Assembly (NCBI GenBank): GCA_020161365.1 | Contig: JAIUNU010000001.1 | Coordinates: forward strand, 62,001 to 126,000 | Length of the DNA stretch: 64,000 bases | Source: Pseudomonadota bacterium | Lineage (GTDB): Bacteria; Pseudomonadota; Alphaproteobacteria; Caulobacterales; Caulobacteraceae | Direction: 5' to 3' | Part shown: positions 1 through 8,834 of the stretch, piece after piece | Layout of the letters: each line of letters begins with the position of its first letter | Numbering within the stretch: the stretch's first letter is position 1 | Program-made: the position numbers and the translations under genes | The notes under the pieces: generated by a model | The model's database searches: none | The model's input: the letters and a program-made list of their open reading frames with translations, nothing else | Told to the model about the DNA's origin: nothing

Positions 1-4
1 TTAT

Positions 5-40
5 TTACCCGGATAAAATAGGAGTCAATATTACCCGGAT
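5..40. repeat. Tandem TTACCCGGAT direct repeats, possible operator
   Basis: The 10-mer TTACCCGGAT occurs at 5-14 and again at 31-40, 26 bases apart, each followed by AT-rich sequence. The stretch around it is much richer in A and T than the coding DNA nearby. Two identical sites about 2.5 helical turns apart suggest binding of a dimeric or cooperative regulator, perhaps for a gene to the left of the window or for ppx. The regulator cannot be named from the sequence. Confidence 0.35.
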
Positions 41-166
41 TATATTTCAGACGTTGGCGGCGCCGAATGCGCCCAAAGGAACCGCCGCGCGTTCATCCCC
101 ATGGAAAATCGACCAGAGACCCTTGGTCCCGCTTTCCCGACGCCGGGAATAGGCTAAAGGACGCCC

Positions 167-1666
167 ATGCCCTTCCAGGCCCCGCGCGACGCGGCTGTCA
201 TCGATATCGGCTCTAACTCGGTCCGCCTGGTGGTGTACCGACTGGAAGGCCGCGCCATCTGGACCGTGTTCAACGAGAAGGTGCTGGCCGGCCTTGGCCG
301 CGACCTCTCAAAGACCGGCCGCCTGTCGCCCGAAGGCGTCATCCAGACCCTGCAGGCCCTGAAGCGCTTCCGGGCGGTGCTGGAGGCGGTGACCCCGGCC
401 GAGACCTTCGTGGTCGCCACCGCTGCGGCCCGCGACGCCGAAGACGGTCCGGACTTCATCGCCCGCGTCCGCGACGAGACGGGCTTCAAGGTCCGCGTCC
501 TCTCCGGCGAGGAAGAAGCGCACTACGCCGCCGTGGGCGTACTGGCGGGCGCCCCGAACGCCACCGGCGTGGTCGGCGATCTGGGGGGCGCCAGCCTGGA
601 ACTCGTCCACCTGTCGAGCACGGGCGCAGGCCGGGGCGTCACCCTGCCGCTGGGGCCCTTCAGCCTGGCCGGACCGGCGGGAACCGCCAACGGCTTCGAT
701 CCGGACCGGGTGCGACGCCTGGCCCAGGACCGCCTTCTGCCTGTCGCGGCCGATTTCCGGACCGAGACCTTCCACGCCGTGGGCGGCGCCTGGCGCAATC
801 TGGCCCTGCTGCACATGCGCTTGTCGGGCTATCCGCTGCACGTCGTCCATCAGTACGAGATCACGGCCGCCGAGGCGCTCGAGGCCGCCCGCCTGGTCGC
901 CCACCAGTCCAAGAGCTCGCTGGAGCGGATCGAGGGCATGAGCAAGAAGCGCTCGGAGACCCTGCCCTACGCCGCGATCGTCCTGGAGACGCTGATCGAA
1001 CAGCTTCACCTGAAGCGGATCGAGATCTCGGCCTATGGCGTGCGCGAAGGCCTGCTGTTCGAGGCCATGCCGCCGCGCGTTCGCGGACTGGACCCCCTGA
1101 TCGAAGGCTGCGGTGCGCTGGGCCACCGTCAAGGCGTCGCCGACGAGTTGGGACCGGCGCTGGATGCCTGGATCTCGCCCGCCTTCGCCGACCTGCCGCC
1201 CCTGTTCGGCGACCGGGACCCGATCTTGATCTCAGCCGCCTGCCGCCTGGCCGACATGGGCGTTCGCCTGCACCCCGACCATCGGGCGGACCTCGTCTTC
1301 GAACAGGTGCTGCGCGCGCCGATCGCGGGTCAGGGTCATGCCGAGCGGTGTTTCCTGGCCACGGCCGCCCACGCGCGCCATGCGACCAACTTCCATCCGC
1401 CGGAACTCGAGACGCTGGAGCGCCTGCTGAGCCCGGCGCAGTTGAAGCGCGCCCGCGCGCTCGGCGCCACGATCCGATTGGCGTGCGATCTGTCGGGCCG
1501 GAGCCCCAGCCTTCTGGCGCGCTCGACCCTCAGCCTCGACAGGAGCCATCTGATCCTGGCTGCCGAGCCTGGCTTTGCCGATCTACTTCTTGGTGAACAG
1601 ACCAATAAGCGCGCCAACACCGCCGCTCAGCACCTTGGCCTGAAGACAAAGATTATCGCCGCTTAA
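167..1666 (+). CDS. ppx: Ppx/GppA family exopolyphosphatase
   Basis: A 499-residue cytoplasmic member of the Ppx/GppA phosphatase family, which releases phosphate from inorganic polyphosphate or converts pppGpp to ppGpp. The N-terminal ASKHA-fold motif AVIDIGSNSVRLVVY (residues 10-24) and the second phosphate-binding motif GDLGGASLELV (about 137-147) are both present. The second motif reads GGAS where most members have GGGS. Length and the His-rich C-terminal half fit the long Ppx form with an HD-like C-terminal domain. The ATG start places the IDIGSN motif at the usual distance from the N terminus. It stands alone, with a promoter presumably in the preceding 166 bases. Ppx and GppA cannot be told apart here. 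Confidence 0.88.
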   Translation: MPFQAPRDAAVIDIGSNSVRLVVYRLEGRAIWTVFNEKVLAGLGRDLSKTGRLSPEGVIQTLQALKRFRAVLEAVTPAETFVVATAAARDAEDGPDFIARVRDETGFKVRVLSGEEEAHYAAVGVLAGAPNATGVVGDLGGASLELVHLSSTGAGRGVTLPLGPFSLAGPAGTANGFDPDRVRRLAQDRLLPVAADFRTETFHAVGGAWRNLALLHMRLSGYPLHVVHQYEITAAEALEAARLVAHQSKSSLERIEGMSKKRSETLPYAAIVLETLIEQLHLKRIEISAYGVREGLLFEAMPPRVRGLDPLIEGCGALGHRQGVADELGPALDAWISPAFADLPPLFGDRDPILISAACRLADMGVRLHPDHRADLVFEQVLRAPIAGQGHAERCFLATAAHARHATNFHPPELETLERLLSPAQLKRARALGATIRLACDLSGRSPSLLARSTLSLDRSHLILAAEPGFADLLLGEQTNKRANTAAQHLGLKTKIIAA

Positions 1667-1829
1667 TCTCCGTCTACAACACAAGTATAGATCATCCTTA
1701 ACTGCATCTGAATTTCCCCATTACGGGGGGGAGATGATCGTGTTTCATAGCTAAGACGCGCAGAATGCGCACGGTTTGTTAGCCCTACCTCGCGCAACCT
1801 GCCCTCAACAACAAATGTGGAGGTCAGTG

Positions 1830-2096
1830 ATGTTGCAGCGTAAGTTCGACTATCTCGACGCGATCGCTCCGGCTCCTGCCGCTCGCAAGCGCCCGGAACT
1901 GCGTGTCGCCAATGACCACGACGCGCCGGTGACCAGCGCCGCGCGCACCCTGCAATCGGAACTGGGTCGTGTGTTCGCCCAGGAAAGCACCTGGTCGGTT
2001 CGCCGCACGGTCGCGATCGGCGTCGTCTTCCACCTCGGCGTCTTCTGCGCCCTGGGCCTGGCCGCTGGCGGCGCCCTGGCGCAGTTCGCCCACTGA
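1830..2096 (+). CDS. Small single-pass membrane protein, unknown function
   Basis: An 88-residue protein I do not recognise. I chose the ATG at 1830 over the longer frame from 1776 because a clear TGGAGG ribosome-binding site lies at 1818-1823. The N-terminal half is charged and Ala/Pro/Arg rich. A hydrophobic C-terminal segment (VAIGVVFHLGVFCALGLAAG) reads as one membrane helix ending close to the C terminus, so the protein is probably tail-anchored with its charged half in the cytoplasm. It has its own 160-base upstream region after ppx and ends before a palindromic repeat. A role in envelope or signalling is only a guess. Confidence 0.7.
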   Translation: MLQRKFDYLDAIAPAPAARKRPELRVANDHDAPVTSAARTLQSELGRVFAQESTWSVRRTVAIGVVFHLGVFCALGLAAGGALAQFAH

Positions 2097-2119
2097 ACAC
2101 CAAAAGCCTCTGACCGCGC

Positions 2120-2162
2120 CTAGAGCATTTCTCCGATCCCGAAAGATCGGGCAGTGCTCTAG
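2120..2162. repeat. Palindromic repeat CTAGAGC...GCTCTAG, likely terminator
   Basis: Outer arms CTAGAGCA (2120-2127) and TGCTCTAG (2155-2162) pair perfectly. Inside them CCGATC (2133-2138) and GATCGG (2145-2150) pair around CCGAAA. It lies between two convergent genes and could stop transcription from both sides. A second element with the same CTAGAGC/GCTCTAG ends lies at 62207-62259, so this looks like a dispersed REP-type unit. Confidence 0.6.
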
Positions 2163-2167
2163 CCGTG

Positions 2168-3463
2168 TCAGTCCGCCAGTTCCGCGCCGCTCGTGATCGG
2201 GTCTCCCCGTTCGAGCTCCAGGAAGTCGGTGAACGGCTGCCCATAGACGCGGTCGAAGAACTCGGCCTGGTATCGGAATGGCAGGTTGGCGTCGCTGTTC
2301 CACAGCATCACGATGCCCGTCCGCGTCGCCGGGTCGAACATCATGGTCGAGCGATAGCCCGCAACGCCGCCACTATGCCCGACTAGGTCGTGGCCCTTGT
2401 AGGTGAAGCTGCGCATGCCAAGGCCGTAGCCAGGACTCTTGAGCTCCCGCGCAATGTTGAGTCGGCCATAGGGCCGGCCGGTGCCGACCCGGGAGCGCTG
2501 GACATCGCCCAACACCGACGGCGACAGAACGTCGGGCCTCAGCCCCATCTGCGCCTGCATCCAGATCGCCAGGTCGACGATCGTCGAGTTGACCCCTGCG
2601 GCCGCGGGCACGTGGTAATACGCGTCGGAGAACGGCAACGCCCGCCCGTGCCGCGACGGCTTCGCCCAATGGGCCGCTGACTTCAAACCCACCTCGCCGA
2701 AGGTGGCCCCCTTCATGCCCAGCGGCTCGAACAGGCGACGTTTCACCGCCTCGGCGTAGTCCAGGCCCGTGCGGGCATGGATCACCTCGGTGACGGTGTC
2801 GTAGGCGATGTTCTGATAGGTATGACAAGTGCCCGGCGGACAGACCGGCTTCAGGGCGGCGAAGGAGCCGCGAATGACCGTGGGATCCTCACCGTCTTCA
2901 AGCCGGCCGTCATAGGCGTTGCGCCCCAGACCCGTCCTTTGCGACAGCAACTGCTCGACCGTCAGACCGACCTGCGCGTCCCCGGGAAGCCGCAGACTGG
3001 TGTTGAAGATCGACAGCGGGTCCTGCAGCGACAGCGCACCGTCCGCCGCCAAGCGGGCCGTCAGCGTGCCGGCGACGGTCTTGGATAGCGACGCCCATCG
3101 GAAGACGGTCTTGGAGTCGACCCGCTCGGCGTTGTCGGCGGCGGTGAAGCCATAGCCGTGAACGAAGGCCAGGCGTCCATCCTCCACGATCGCCACCGCC
3201 AGGCCCTGCATCGAGCGATCGGTCATCATCGCCCGCAACCGCGCATCGATCCCGCGATAGTCGATCCGACCGCGCCAGTCGGAAGGCTGCTCCGGGATCG
3301 GGGAGACGATCTTGGACAGCTCCGGCGGCAGGGCCTTGGGCGCGAAGCTCTTGAGAAGTGGCATGGTGGCCAGTCCGACCAGCGCCAAGCCTGCGACGCC
3401 CGCGGCGAGCCACTTCAGGCGTCGCCGCCGCTCCCAGTCGCTCTGTTCTCCGGGGTCAAACAC
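2168..3463 (-). CDS. Class C beta-lactamase-related serine hydrolase
   Basis: A 431-residue member of the beta-lactamase/transpeptidase-like (PF00144) family. The N terminus is basic (ERRRRLKW), followed by one membrane helix (about residues 19-38), so the catalytic domain is anchored and faces the periplasm. The active-site motifs are SLSK (SxxK nucleophile, near residue 126), YQN (YxN, in the TYQNIAYD stretch) and HSGG, which replaces KTG near the C terminus as in many esterase and peptidase members. The family includes AmpC, D-amino acid peptidases and esterases, so true beta-lactamase activity should not be assumed. It lies downstream of rnd but is separated from it by a strong hairpin terminator, so it probably has its own promoter. 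Confidence 0.85.
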   Translation of the reverse strand: MFDPGEQSDWERRRRLKWLAAGVAGLALVGLATMPLLKSFAPKALPPELSKIVSPIPEQPSDWRGRIDYRGIDARLRAMMTDRSMQGLAVAIVEDGRLAFVHGYGFTAADNAERVDSKTVFRWASLSKTVAGTLTARLAADGALSLQDPLSIFNTSLRLPGDAQVGLTVEQLLSQRTGLGRNAYDGRLEDGEDPTVIRGSFAALKPVCPPGTCHTYQNIAYDTVTEVIHARTGLDYAEAVKRRLFEPLGMKGATFGEVGLKSAAHWAKPSRHGRALPFSDAYYHVPAAAGVNSTIVDLAIWMQAQMGLRPDVLSPSVLGDVQRSRVGTGRPYGRLNIARELKSPGYGLGMRSFTYKGHDLVGHSGGVAGYRSTMMFDPATRTGIVMLWNSDANLPFRYQAEFFDRVYGQPFTDFLELERGDPITSGAELAD

Positions 3464-3479
3464 GCGGGCACTCTTGAAA

Positions 3480-3528
3480 CCTAAAAGGGACGGGATCGCG
3501 GCGAATGCGCGATCCCGTCCCTTTTAGG
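3480..3528. terminator. Bidirectional intrinsic terminator, 21-bp perfect stem
   Basis: The left arm (3480-3500) and right arm (3508-3528) are perfect reverse complements of 21 bases around the 7-base loop GCGAATG. The arms begin CCTAAAAGGG and end CCCTTTTAGG, so the stem carries a T-rich 3' end on either strand. It follows rnd on the minus strand and isolates it from the serine hydrolase gene. Confidence 0.8.
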
Positions 3529-3578
3529 CAGACTCGCAACACGCCCCAACCGGGGCGCTGACCCGAGACTGGGGAGAA

Positions 3579-4748
3579 CTACTCGCCCTTGGGGGCGCGA
3601 CGCACCTCGACCACGCGCACGCGCGCGCCATCCAGCACCAACGCCAGCTCGCCCCGCTTGATCTTCAGGGCGTCCGACCCGAAAGCCTCGCGCCGCCACC
3701 CGGCCAGGGCGGGCGTCGCGGCGTTGTCGTCGGCGGCGATCTTCTCGAGGTCCGACACCGTGGCGATCAGCTTGGACGCCACGCCGGCCTCTTCGGCGCG
3801 CGCCTTGAGCAGGACCTTCAGAAGCTCGACGACGGCGCCGGCGTTCTGCGGCGGCGGCGGACCAGGCTTGTCGACGACCGGCGCGTAACCCTCAGGATCG
3901 GCCAGGGCGGCCTTGATGGCGGCCAGGAGATCCGGACCGAACTTGCTGCCGCCGAAACCCTTTGGCACGCCACGCAGGTTGTTCAGCGCCTCCAGGCTGG
4001 TCGGGGCCTGGGTGGCCAGTTCGTCGATAGCCTCGTCCTTCAGGATTCGGCCGCGCGGCTGGTCGCGGTTCTGGGCGGTGCGCTCGCGCCAGGCGGCGAC
4101 GGCCTTGAACACCGCGAGATACTTGGCCTGCGTCTTGCGCGGGCGAAGGCGACGCCAGGCCTTTTCCGGGTCCACGTCATAGGCGGCCGGATCGGAGATG
4201 GCGGTCATCTCCTCTTCCACCCAAGCCAGACGGCCGGAGGTCTCCAGGCGTTCGCGCAGGATCGGGAACAGCTTGGCCAGGTGGGTCACGTCGGCCAGAG
4301 CGTAGCTCAGCTGCGCGTCGGTCAGCGGGCGACGCGCCCAGTCGGTGAAACGGCTCGACTTGTCGATCTCGATCCGAAGCATCTGGCGGACAAGGGCGTC
4401 GTAAGCGATCTGCTCGCCGAAGCCGGCCGCCATGCCCGCCACCTGCGTATCGAACAGCGGCCTGGGCATCGCCTTGAGGTTGTTGAAAATTTCGACGTCC
4501 TGACGCGCCGCGTGGAAGACCTTCAGGATGCGCTCGTCGCGCATCACGGCCAGCAGCGGTTCCAGATCGATGCCGTCGGCCAACGGGTCGATGACGGCTT
4601 CCTGCGTAGGAGACGCGACCTGAATCAAGCATAGCATGGGCCAATAGGTCGTCTCGCGCATGAACTCGGTGTCCACGGCGACGAAAGGCTCGCCCGCAAG
4701 GCTATTACAGAACGCCGCCAACTCGGCGGTGGTGGTGATCGGCTTCAT
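3579..4748 (-). CDS. rnd: Ribonuclease D
   Basis: A 389-residue 3'-5' exoribonuclease that trims tRNA precursors and other structured RNAs. The three DEDD exonuclease motifs are visible: [12 protein letters not shown] (Exo I, from residue 22), [13 protein letters not shown] (Exo II, about 98-110) and YALADVTHL (Exo III, about 169-177). An HRDC RNA-binding domain follows at about residues 215-295 ([18 protein letters not shown]). Length matches bacterial RNase D. The gene diverges from purM, with 125 bases between the two starts, and ends at the 21-bp hairpin terminator. Confidence 0.95.
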   Translation of the reverse strand: MKPITTTAELAAFCNSLAGEPFVAVDTEFMRETTYWPMLCLIQVASPTQEAVIDPLADGIDLEPLLAVMRDERILKVFHAARQDVEIFNNLKAMPRPLFDTQVAGMAAGFGEQIAYDALVRQMLRIEIDKSSRFTDWARRPLTDAQLSYALADVTHLAKLFPILRERLETSGRLAWVEEEMTAISDPAAYDVDPEKAWRRLRPRKTQAKYLAVFKAVAAWRERTAQNRDQPRGRILKDEAIDELATQAPTSLEALNNLRGVPKGFGGSKFGPDLLAAIKAALADPEGYAPVVDKPGPPPPQNAGAVVELLKVLLKARAEEAGVASKLIATVSDLEKIAADDNAATPALAGWRREAFGSDALKIKRGELALVLDGARVRVVEVRRAPKGE

Positions 4749-4873
4749 CCGCTGCTAATAGCCTCGCGCACCCCCGAGTCTGCAAGCGTCAAGACGCGCC
4801 AAGCGTGGCCGGGAAGCAAATTTTCCGCGAGTGCGGTCGGCGTCACCGCCTTCCGACAGACCAGAGCGAGCGA

Positions 4874-5898
<1,025 letters not shown>

Positions 5899-5899
<1 letters not shown>

Positions 5900-6495
5900 T
5901 GGGTCCCAGGACCAAGGTCGCCGTCCTGGTTTCGGGTCGGGGCTCCAACATGGAAGCCCTGGTCCGCGCCGCCCAGGCGCCCGGCTGCCCGTTCGAGATC
6001 GCCCTCGTCTTGGCCAACAAGCCGGACGCCAAGGGCCTGGAGATCGCCGCCGCAGCCGGGGTCGAGGCGCTCTGCGTCGACCAGAAGCCGTTCGGTAAGG
6101 ACCGCGAGGCGCACGAGCGCGCCATTGATGCGGCTCTGCGTGCGCGCGGGATCGAAGTGATCGCCCTGGCCGGCTACATGCGGATCCTCACGCCGTTCCT
6201 GGTGGACGCCTGGGAAGGTCGGATGCTGAACATCCACCCCTCCCTGCTGCCCGCCTATCCGGGCCTGGACACCCACGCCCGCGCGCTGGCAGGCGGCGAG
6301 GTCGAGGCAGGCTGTACGGTCCATCTGGTCACGGCAGGCGTCGACGAGGGCCCGATCCTGGGCCAGGCCCGCGTGCCGATCCTGCCCGGCGACGATGAGC
6401 ACGCCCTGGCCGCGCGGGTCCTGGCGGAAGAACACCGGTTGTACGGCGAGACCCTGGCGACCTTCTGCCGCGGCCTTGGCGCCGCAAAAGACTAA
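5899..6495 (+). CDS. purN: Phosphoribosylglycinamide formyltransferase
   Basis: A 198-residue GAR transformylase that transfers a formyl group from 10-formyltetrahydrofolate to GAR. The N-terminal VLVSGRGSNMEALV loop binds the substrate phosphate, and NIHPSLLPAYPGLDTHARAL contains the catalytic Asn-His pair. HLVTAGVDEGPILGQ completes the active site (Asp). The ATG at 5899 overlaps the purM stop by one base. The long out-of-frame extension upstream (from 5785) lies inside purM and was discarded. Confidence 0.97.
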
Positions 6496-6558
6496 GGTTC
6501 ACGCGCGTTTACGACGCTGGGTCAGAGATTCGTCACAGTCGGTAACGATAATGCCGCC

Positions 6559-7182
6559 ATGGACGCCTTCCTGACTCAGACCTTCGCCCTCGCGGCCGAC
6601 AACAGCCTGCTGGCGGGCGGCGTGCTGTTCGTCCTGACCCTGCTGGAAGCGCTGCTGGTCGTGGGCGTGCTGATCCCGATCGTCGGCGTGATGCTCGCGG
6701 CGGGCGCGCTGGTGGCCCAAGGCGTCATGCATCCGGTCGAGGCGGTGCTGTGGTGCAGCGCCGGCGCGGCCGCGGGTGACGCCCTCTCCTACATGCTTGG
6801 TCACCGTCTGGGCGGCCGTAACGGCGCGCGGATGCTGTTCTCTGGACGCCGACGCCTTTTCGCGCGCGCCAAGCTGCTGGCCCGTCGCCACGGCGCTGTG
6901 GCGATCATCGCCGCTCGCTATCTTGGCCCCGTGCGCCCGATGATCCCGATCCTGGCCGGCATGAGCCGTGCGCGCCCTTGGCGCTTCCACGTCGCCAGCG
7001 CGCTGACAGCGCCGATCTGGGTCGTCTCGCTGATGGCCCCGGGCTATCTGGCGGTCAGCAACCTGCAGCGCTTGAACCTCGACCCTGGCATTGCGGGTCC
7101 CCTGGCGGTCGCCGCGATGATCGTCGTGGCGACAGGCTGGATGATGATGCGACGTCCGGCGACCCGCGCCCTGGGCGTCTAG
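6559..7182 (+). CDS. DedA family inner-membrane protein
   Basis: A 207-residue polytopic protein of the DedA/SNARE-associated (PF09335) family. These proteins act in lipid carrier flipping and membrane homeostasis. Hydrophobic segments lie near residues 15-50, 60-80, 115-135, 145-170 and 177-197. The conserved region RYLGPVRPMIPILAGM followed by an aromatic-rich helix carries the family Arg and Pro residues, and the GDALSYMLGHRLG segment fits the N-terminal re-entrant part. It stands alone on the plus strand, and its last four bases overlap the end of the convergent PRC-barrel gene. The transported substrate cannot be inferred. Confidence 0.85.
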   Translation: MDAFLTQTFALAADNSLLAGGVLFVLTLLEALLVVGVLIPIVGVMLAAGALVAQGVMHPVEAVLWCSAGAAAGDALSYMLGHRLGGRNGARMLFSGRRRLFARAKLLARRHGAVAIIAARYLGPVRPMIPILAGMSRARPWRFHVASALTAPIWVVSLMAPGYLAVSNLQRLNLDPGIAGPLAVAAMIVVATGWMMMRRPATRALGV

Positions 7183-7526
7183 TCTCCAACGTCCGCCTTG
7201 GCGGCGTTGAAATAGCGCTCCGAAAGTTCGTCCCAGGCATAGTCCCGATTGGCTAGCTGGGTCCGGTCGTAGCTGGGAGAGCCTTTGAACTGCTCCTTGC
7301 TGATGTCGGCCTGGAAGGTCTTGGCGACTGGATCGAAGCGGACCCGCGGCCAGGGCACCGGATGATACTTGCCCGAACCACCCAACAGCCCTGGGGCCTC
7401 GACAATCAGGTAGCCGATCTGACCCGACGCGAGGTCGATGAACGTCTCGCGAACGGTTCCCAGCTTCGCGCCGCCCTCGCCGGTCAGGTCCATGCCGAGG
7501 ATGTCGTTGCTTTTGGTGAGGCTCAT
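7179..7526 (-). CDS. PRC-barrel domain protein
   Basis: A 115-residue protein that is essentially a single PRC-barrel. The opening strand SNDILGMDLTGEGGAKLGTV and the following DLASGQIGYLIVEAPG are typical of this fold, which is shared by RimM and the photosynthetic reaction-centre H subunit. No signal peptide or membrane helix is seen. Free-standing PRC-barrel proteins of this kind are often stress-linked in alphaproteobacteria, but their partner is unknown. The gene is convergent with the DedA gene and downstream of the DUF1275 gene on the same strand, with a 69-base gap. Confidence 0.82.
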   Translation of the reverse strand: MSLTKSNDILGMDLTGEGGAKLGTVRETFIDLASGQIGYLIVEAPGLLGGSGKYHPVPWPRVRFDPVAKTFQADISKEQFKGSPSYDRTQLANRDYAWDELSERYFNAAKADVGD

Positions 7527-7595
7527 CGGTGTCTCGTCTCCGTCTGGCGGGTTGGGCCATAGGGCAGAGCGCCCGAATACGAAGAGAGTTGCCGC

Positions 7596-8237
7596 CTACG
7601 CTGAACGCCAGCGATGCTCGGCCCACAAGGCGCCCCCCAGCACCACCGTCACAGCCACCCAAAGCGAAGCCGCGCCAACCGTCAGATAGGCCAGCGCGCC
7701 AAGCGCGCCGCCGGATGCAAGTCCCGTCCACAGGAGCACGTAGCGGAGCCAGTCGCGTGGTTCGCGCCCCACCAGAGCGCCCGCGATGCGCTGTCCGGCC
7801 TTCACCAGGGCGCCGGTCATGTAGGTCAATCCGACCACCACATCGCCGTTGCGCTGAAAGACAGCGTTCTCCGCGCCCATGGCCATGGCGACCGCAGCGA
7901 TACCGGCTCGATCTTGGCCTAGGGCCATCAGGATCGCTCCGGCGGCCAGGAGTGTGGCCTCAAGGATGAGCACCGGCGAGCGCCGCTCTTCTCGAAAGGC
8001 CCTCGCGGTCAGCGCGCCTAGCACCACACCGGTAACGAAAGCCGTCACCAGACCGAAAACCGTCAGCGACGCAGCCCAGTGCGCGGTGGCCAGCGCCACG
8101 CCCAGCCGGGTGGAGTTGCCGCTCATGAACGAGACGAAGAATCCGCCCAACTTCAGAAAGCCAATCGCGTCGACATAGCCCGCCACTGCTGACAGCGTGA
8201 CCGCCAGCGCCACCTCGCCGCGCCCGTAGTGCTGCAC
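7596..8237 (-). CDS. DUF1275 (YoaK) family membrane protein
   Basis: A membrane protein of 213 residues with about six hydrophobic segments. It carries the family signature near the N terminus (VAGYVDAIGFLKLGGFFVSFMSGNST), characteristic of DUF1275/YoaK. Function is not known; members look transporter-like. The open frame extends to a TTG at 8255, but that TTG falls in the T-rich tail of the ndk terminator. The GTG at 8237 has a GGGAG ribosome-binding site 7 bases upstream, so I use 8237. Confidence 0.85.
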   Translation of the reverse strand: MQHYGRGEVALAVTLSAVAGYVDAIGFLKLGGFFVSFMSGNSTRLGVALATAHWAASLTVFGLVTAFVTGVVLGALTARAFREERRSPVLILEATLLAAGAILMALGQDRAGIAAVAMAMGAENAVFQRNGDVVVGLTYMTGALVKAGQRIAGALVGREPRDWLRYVLLWTGLASGGALGALAYLTVGAASLWVAVTVVLGGALWAEHRWRSA

Positions 8238-8254
8238 GTCCCGACTCCCGCGCA

Positions 8255-8288
8255 AAAGAAAACGGCCGGATCGTCACCGATCCGACCG
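8255..8288 (-). terminator. Intrinsic terminator of ndk
   Basis: On the minus strand CGGTCGGATCG (8288-8278) pairs with CGATCCGGCCG (8273-8263) around GTGA, with one G-U pair, and is followed by TTTTCTTTT. It lies directly after the ndk stop and just before the DUF1275 start. Confidence 0.8.
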
Positions 8289-8318
8289 CTTCTGGTCATC
8301 CGAAAAAGTCGCGGGCGA

Positions 8319-8738
8319 TTAGCCGACGATTTCTTCTTCCGTGAAGAACTGGGCGATTTCGATGCCCGCGTTCTCCAGGCTGTCCGAGCCGTGGACCGAG
8401 TTTTCGCCGATCGACAGGGCGAACTGCTTGCGGATGGTGCCTTCGTCGGCGTTGGCCGGGTTGGTGGCGCCCATGACTTCGCGGTACTTCGCGACGGCGT
8501 TGTCGCCTTGCAGGACCTGGACGACGACCGGCTCGGCGGTCATCTGGGCCACCAGTTCGCCGTAGAACGGACGCTCGGCGTGGACTTCGTAGAACTTCTT
8601 GGCTTGGGCTTCGGTCAGCTTCACGCGACGCTGAGCGACGATGCGCAGGCCGGCGGCCTCGATCACAGCGTTGATGGCGCCGGTCAGGTTGCGACGGGTG
8701 GCGTCCGGCTTGATGATCGAGAAGGTGCGTTCGGTCAC
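8319..8738 (-). CDS. ndk: Nucleoside diphosphate kinase
   Basis: A 139-residue kinase that equalises NDP and NTP pools with ATP as phosphate donor. It starts at a GTG (8738) giving [17 protein letters not shown]. The KPDA nucleotide-binding motif, the conserved RPFYGELV stretch and the active-site histidine in NSVHGSDS are all present. The full length matches bacterial Ndk. The apparent 748-residue frame running far upstream is antisense to the ABC-F gene and is not real. The gene diverges from that ATPase with about 96 bases between starts, and it ends at a clear intrinsic terminator. Confidence 0.97.
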   Translation of the reverse strand: MTERTFSIIKPDATRRNLTGAINAVIEAAGLRIVAQRRVKLTEAQAKKFYEVHAERPFYGELVAQMTAEPVVVQVLQGDNAVAKYREVMGATNPANADEGTIRKQFALSIGENSVHGSDSLENAGIEIAQFFTEEEIVG

Positions 8739-8834
8739 GGTAGTGATCTCACAGAAAAGTTGTGAATTGGGAGGTTGCGGGCTTATAGCCGTGCGCCCCG
8801 CCCCCGCCAACCCCGCCGCGTAACCTTCACAAAA

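Noticed and set aside
1696..1712. TTAA-N7-TGAA resembling a CtrA site upstream of the small membrane protein gene
   Set aside because: Only one half matches the TTAA-N7-TTAA consensus. One near-match in an intergenic region is not enough to call.
2168..3463. Calling the serine hydrolase an AmpC antibiotic-resistance gene
   Set aside because: It has SxxK and YxN but HSG rather than KTG and a membrane anchor; this family mostly contains peptidases and esterases, and no ampR neighbour is present.
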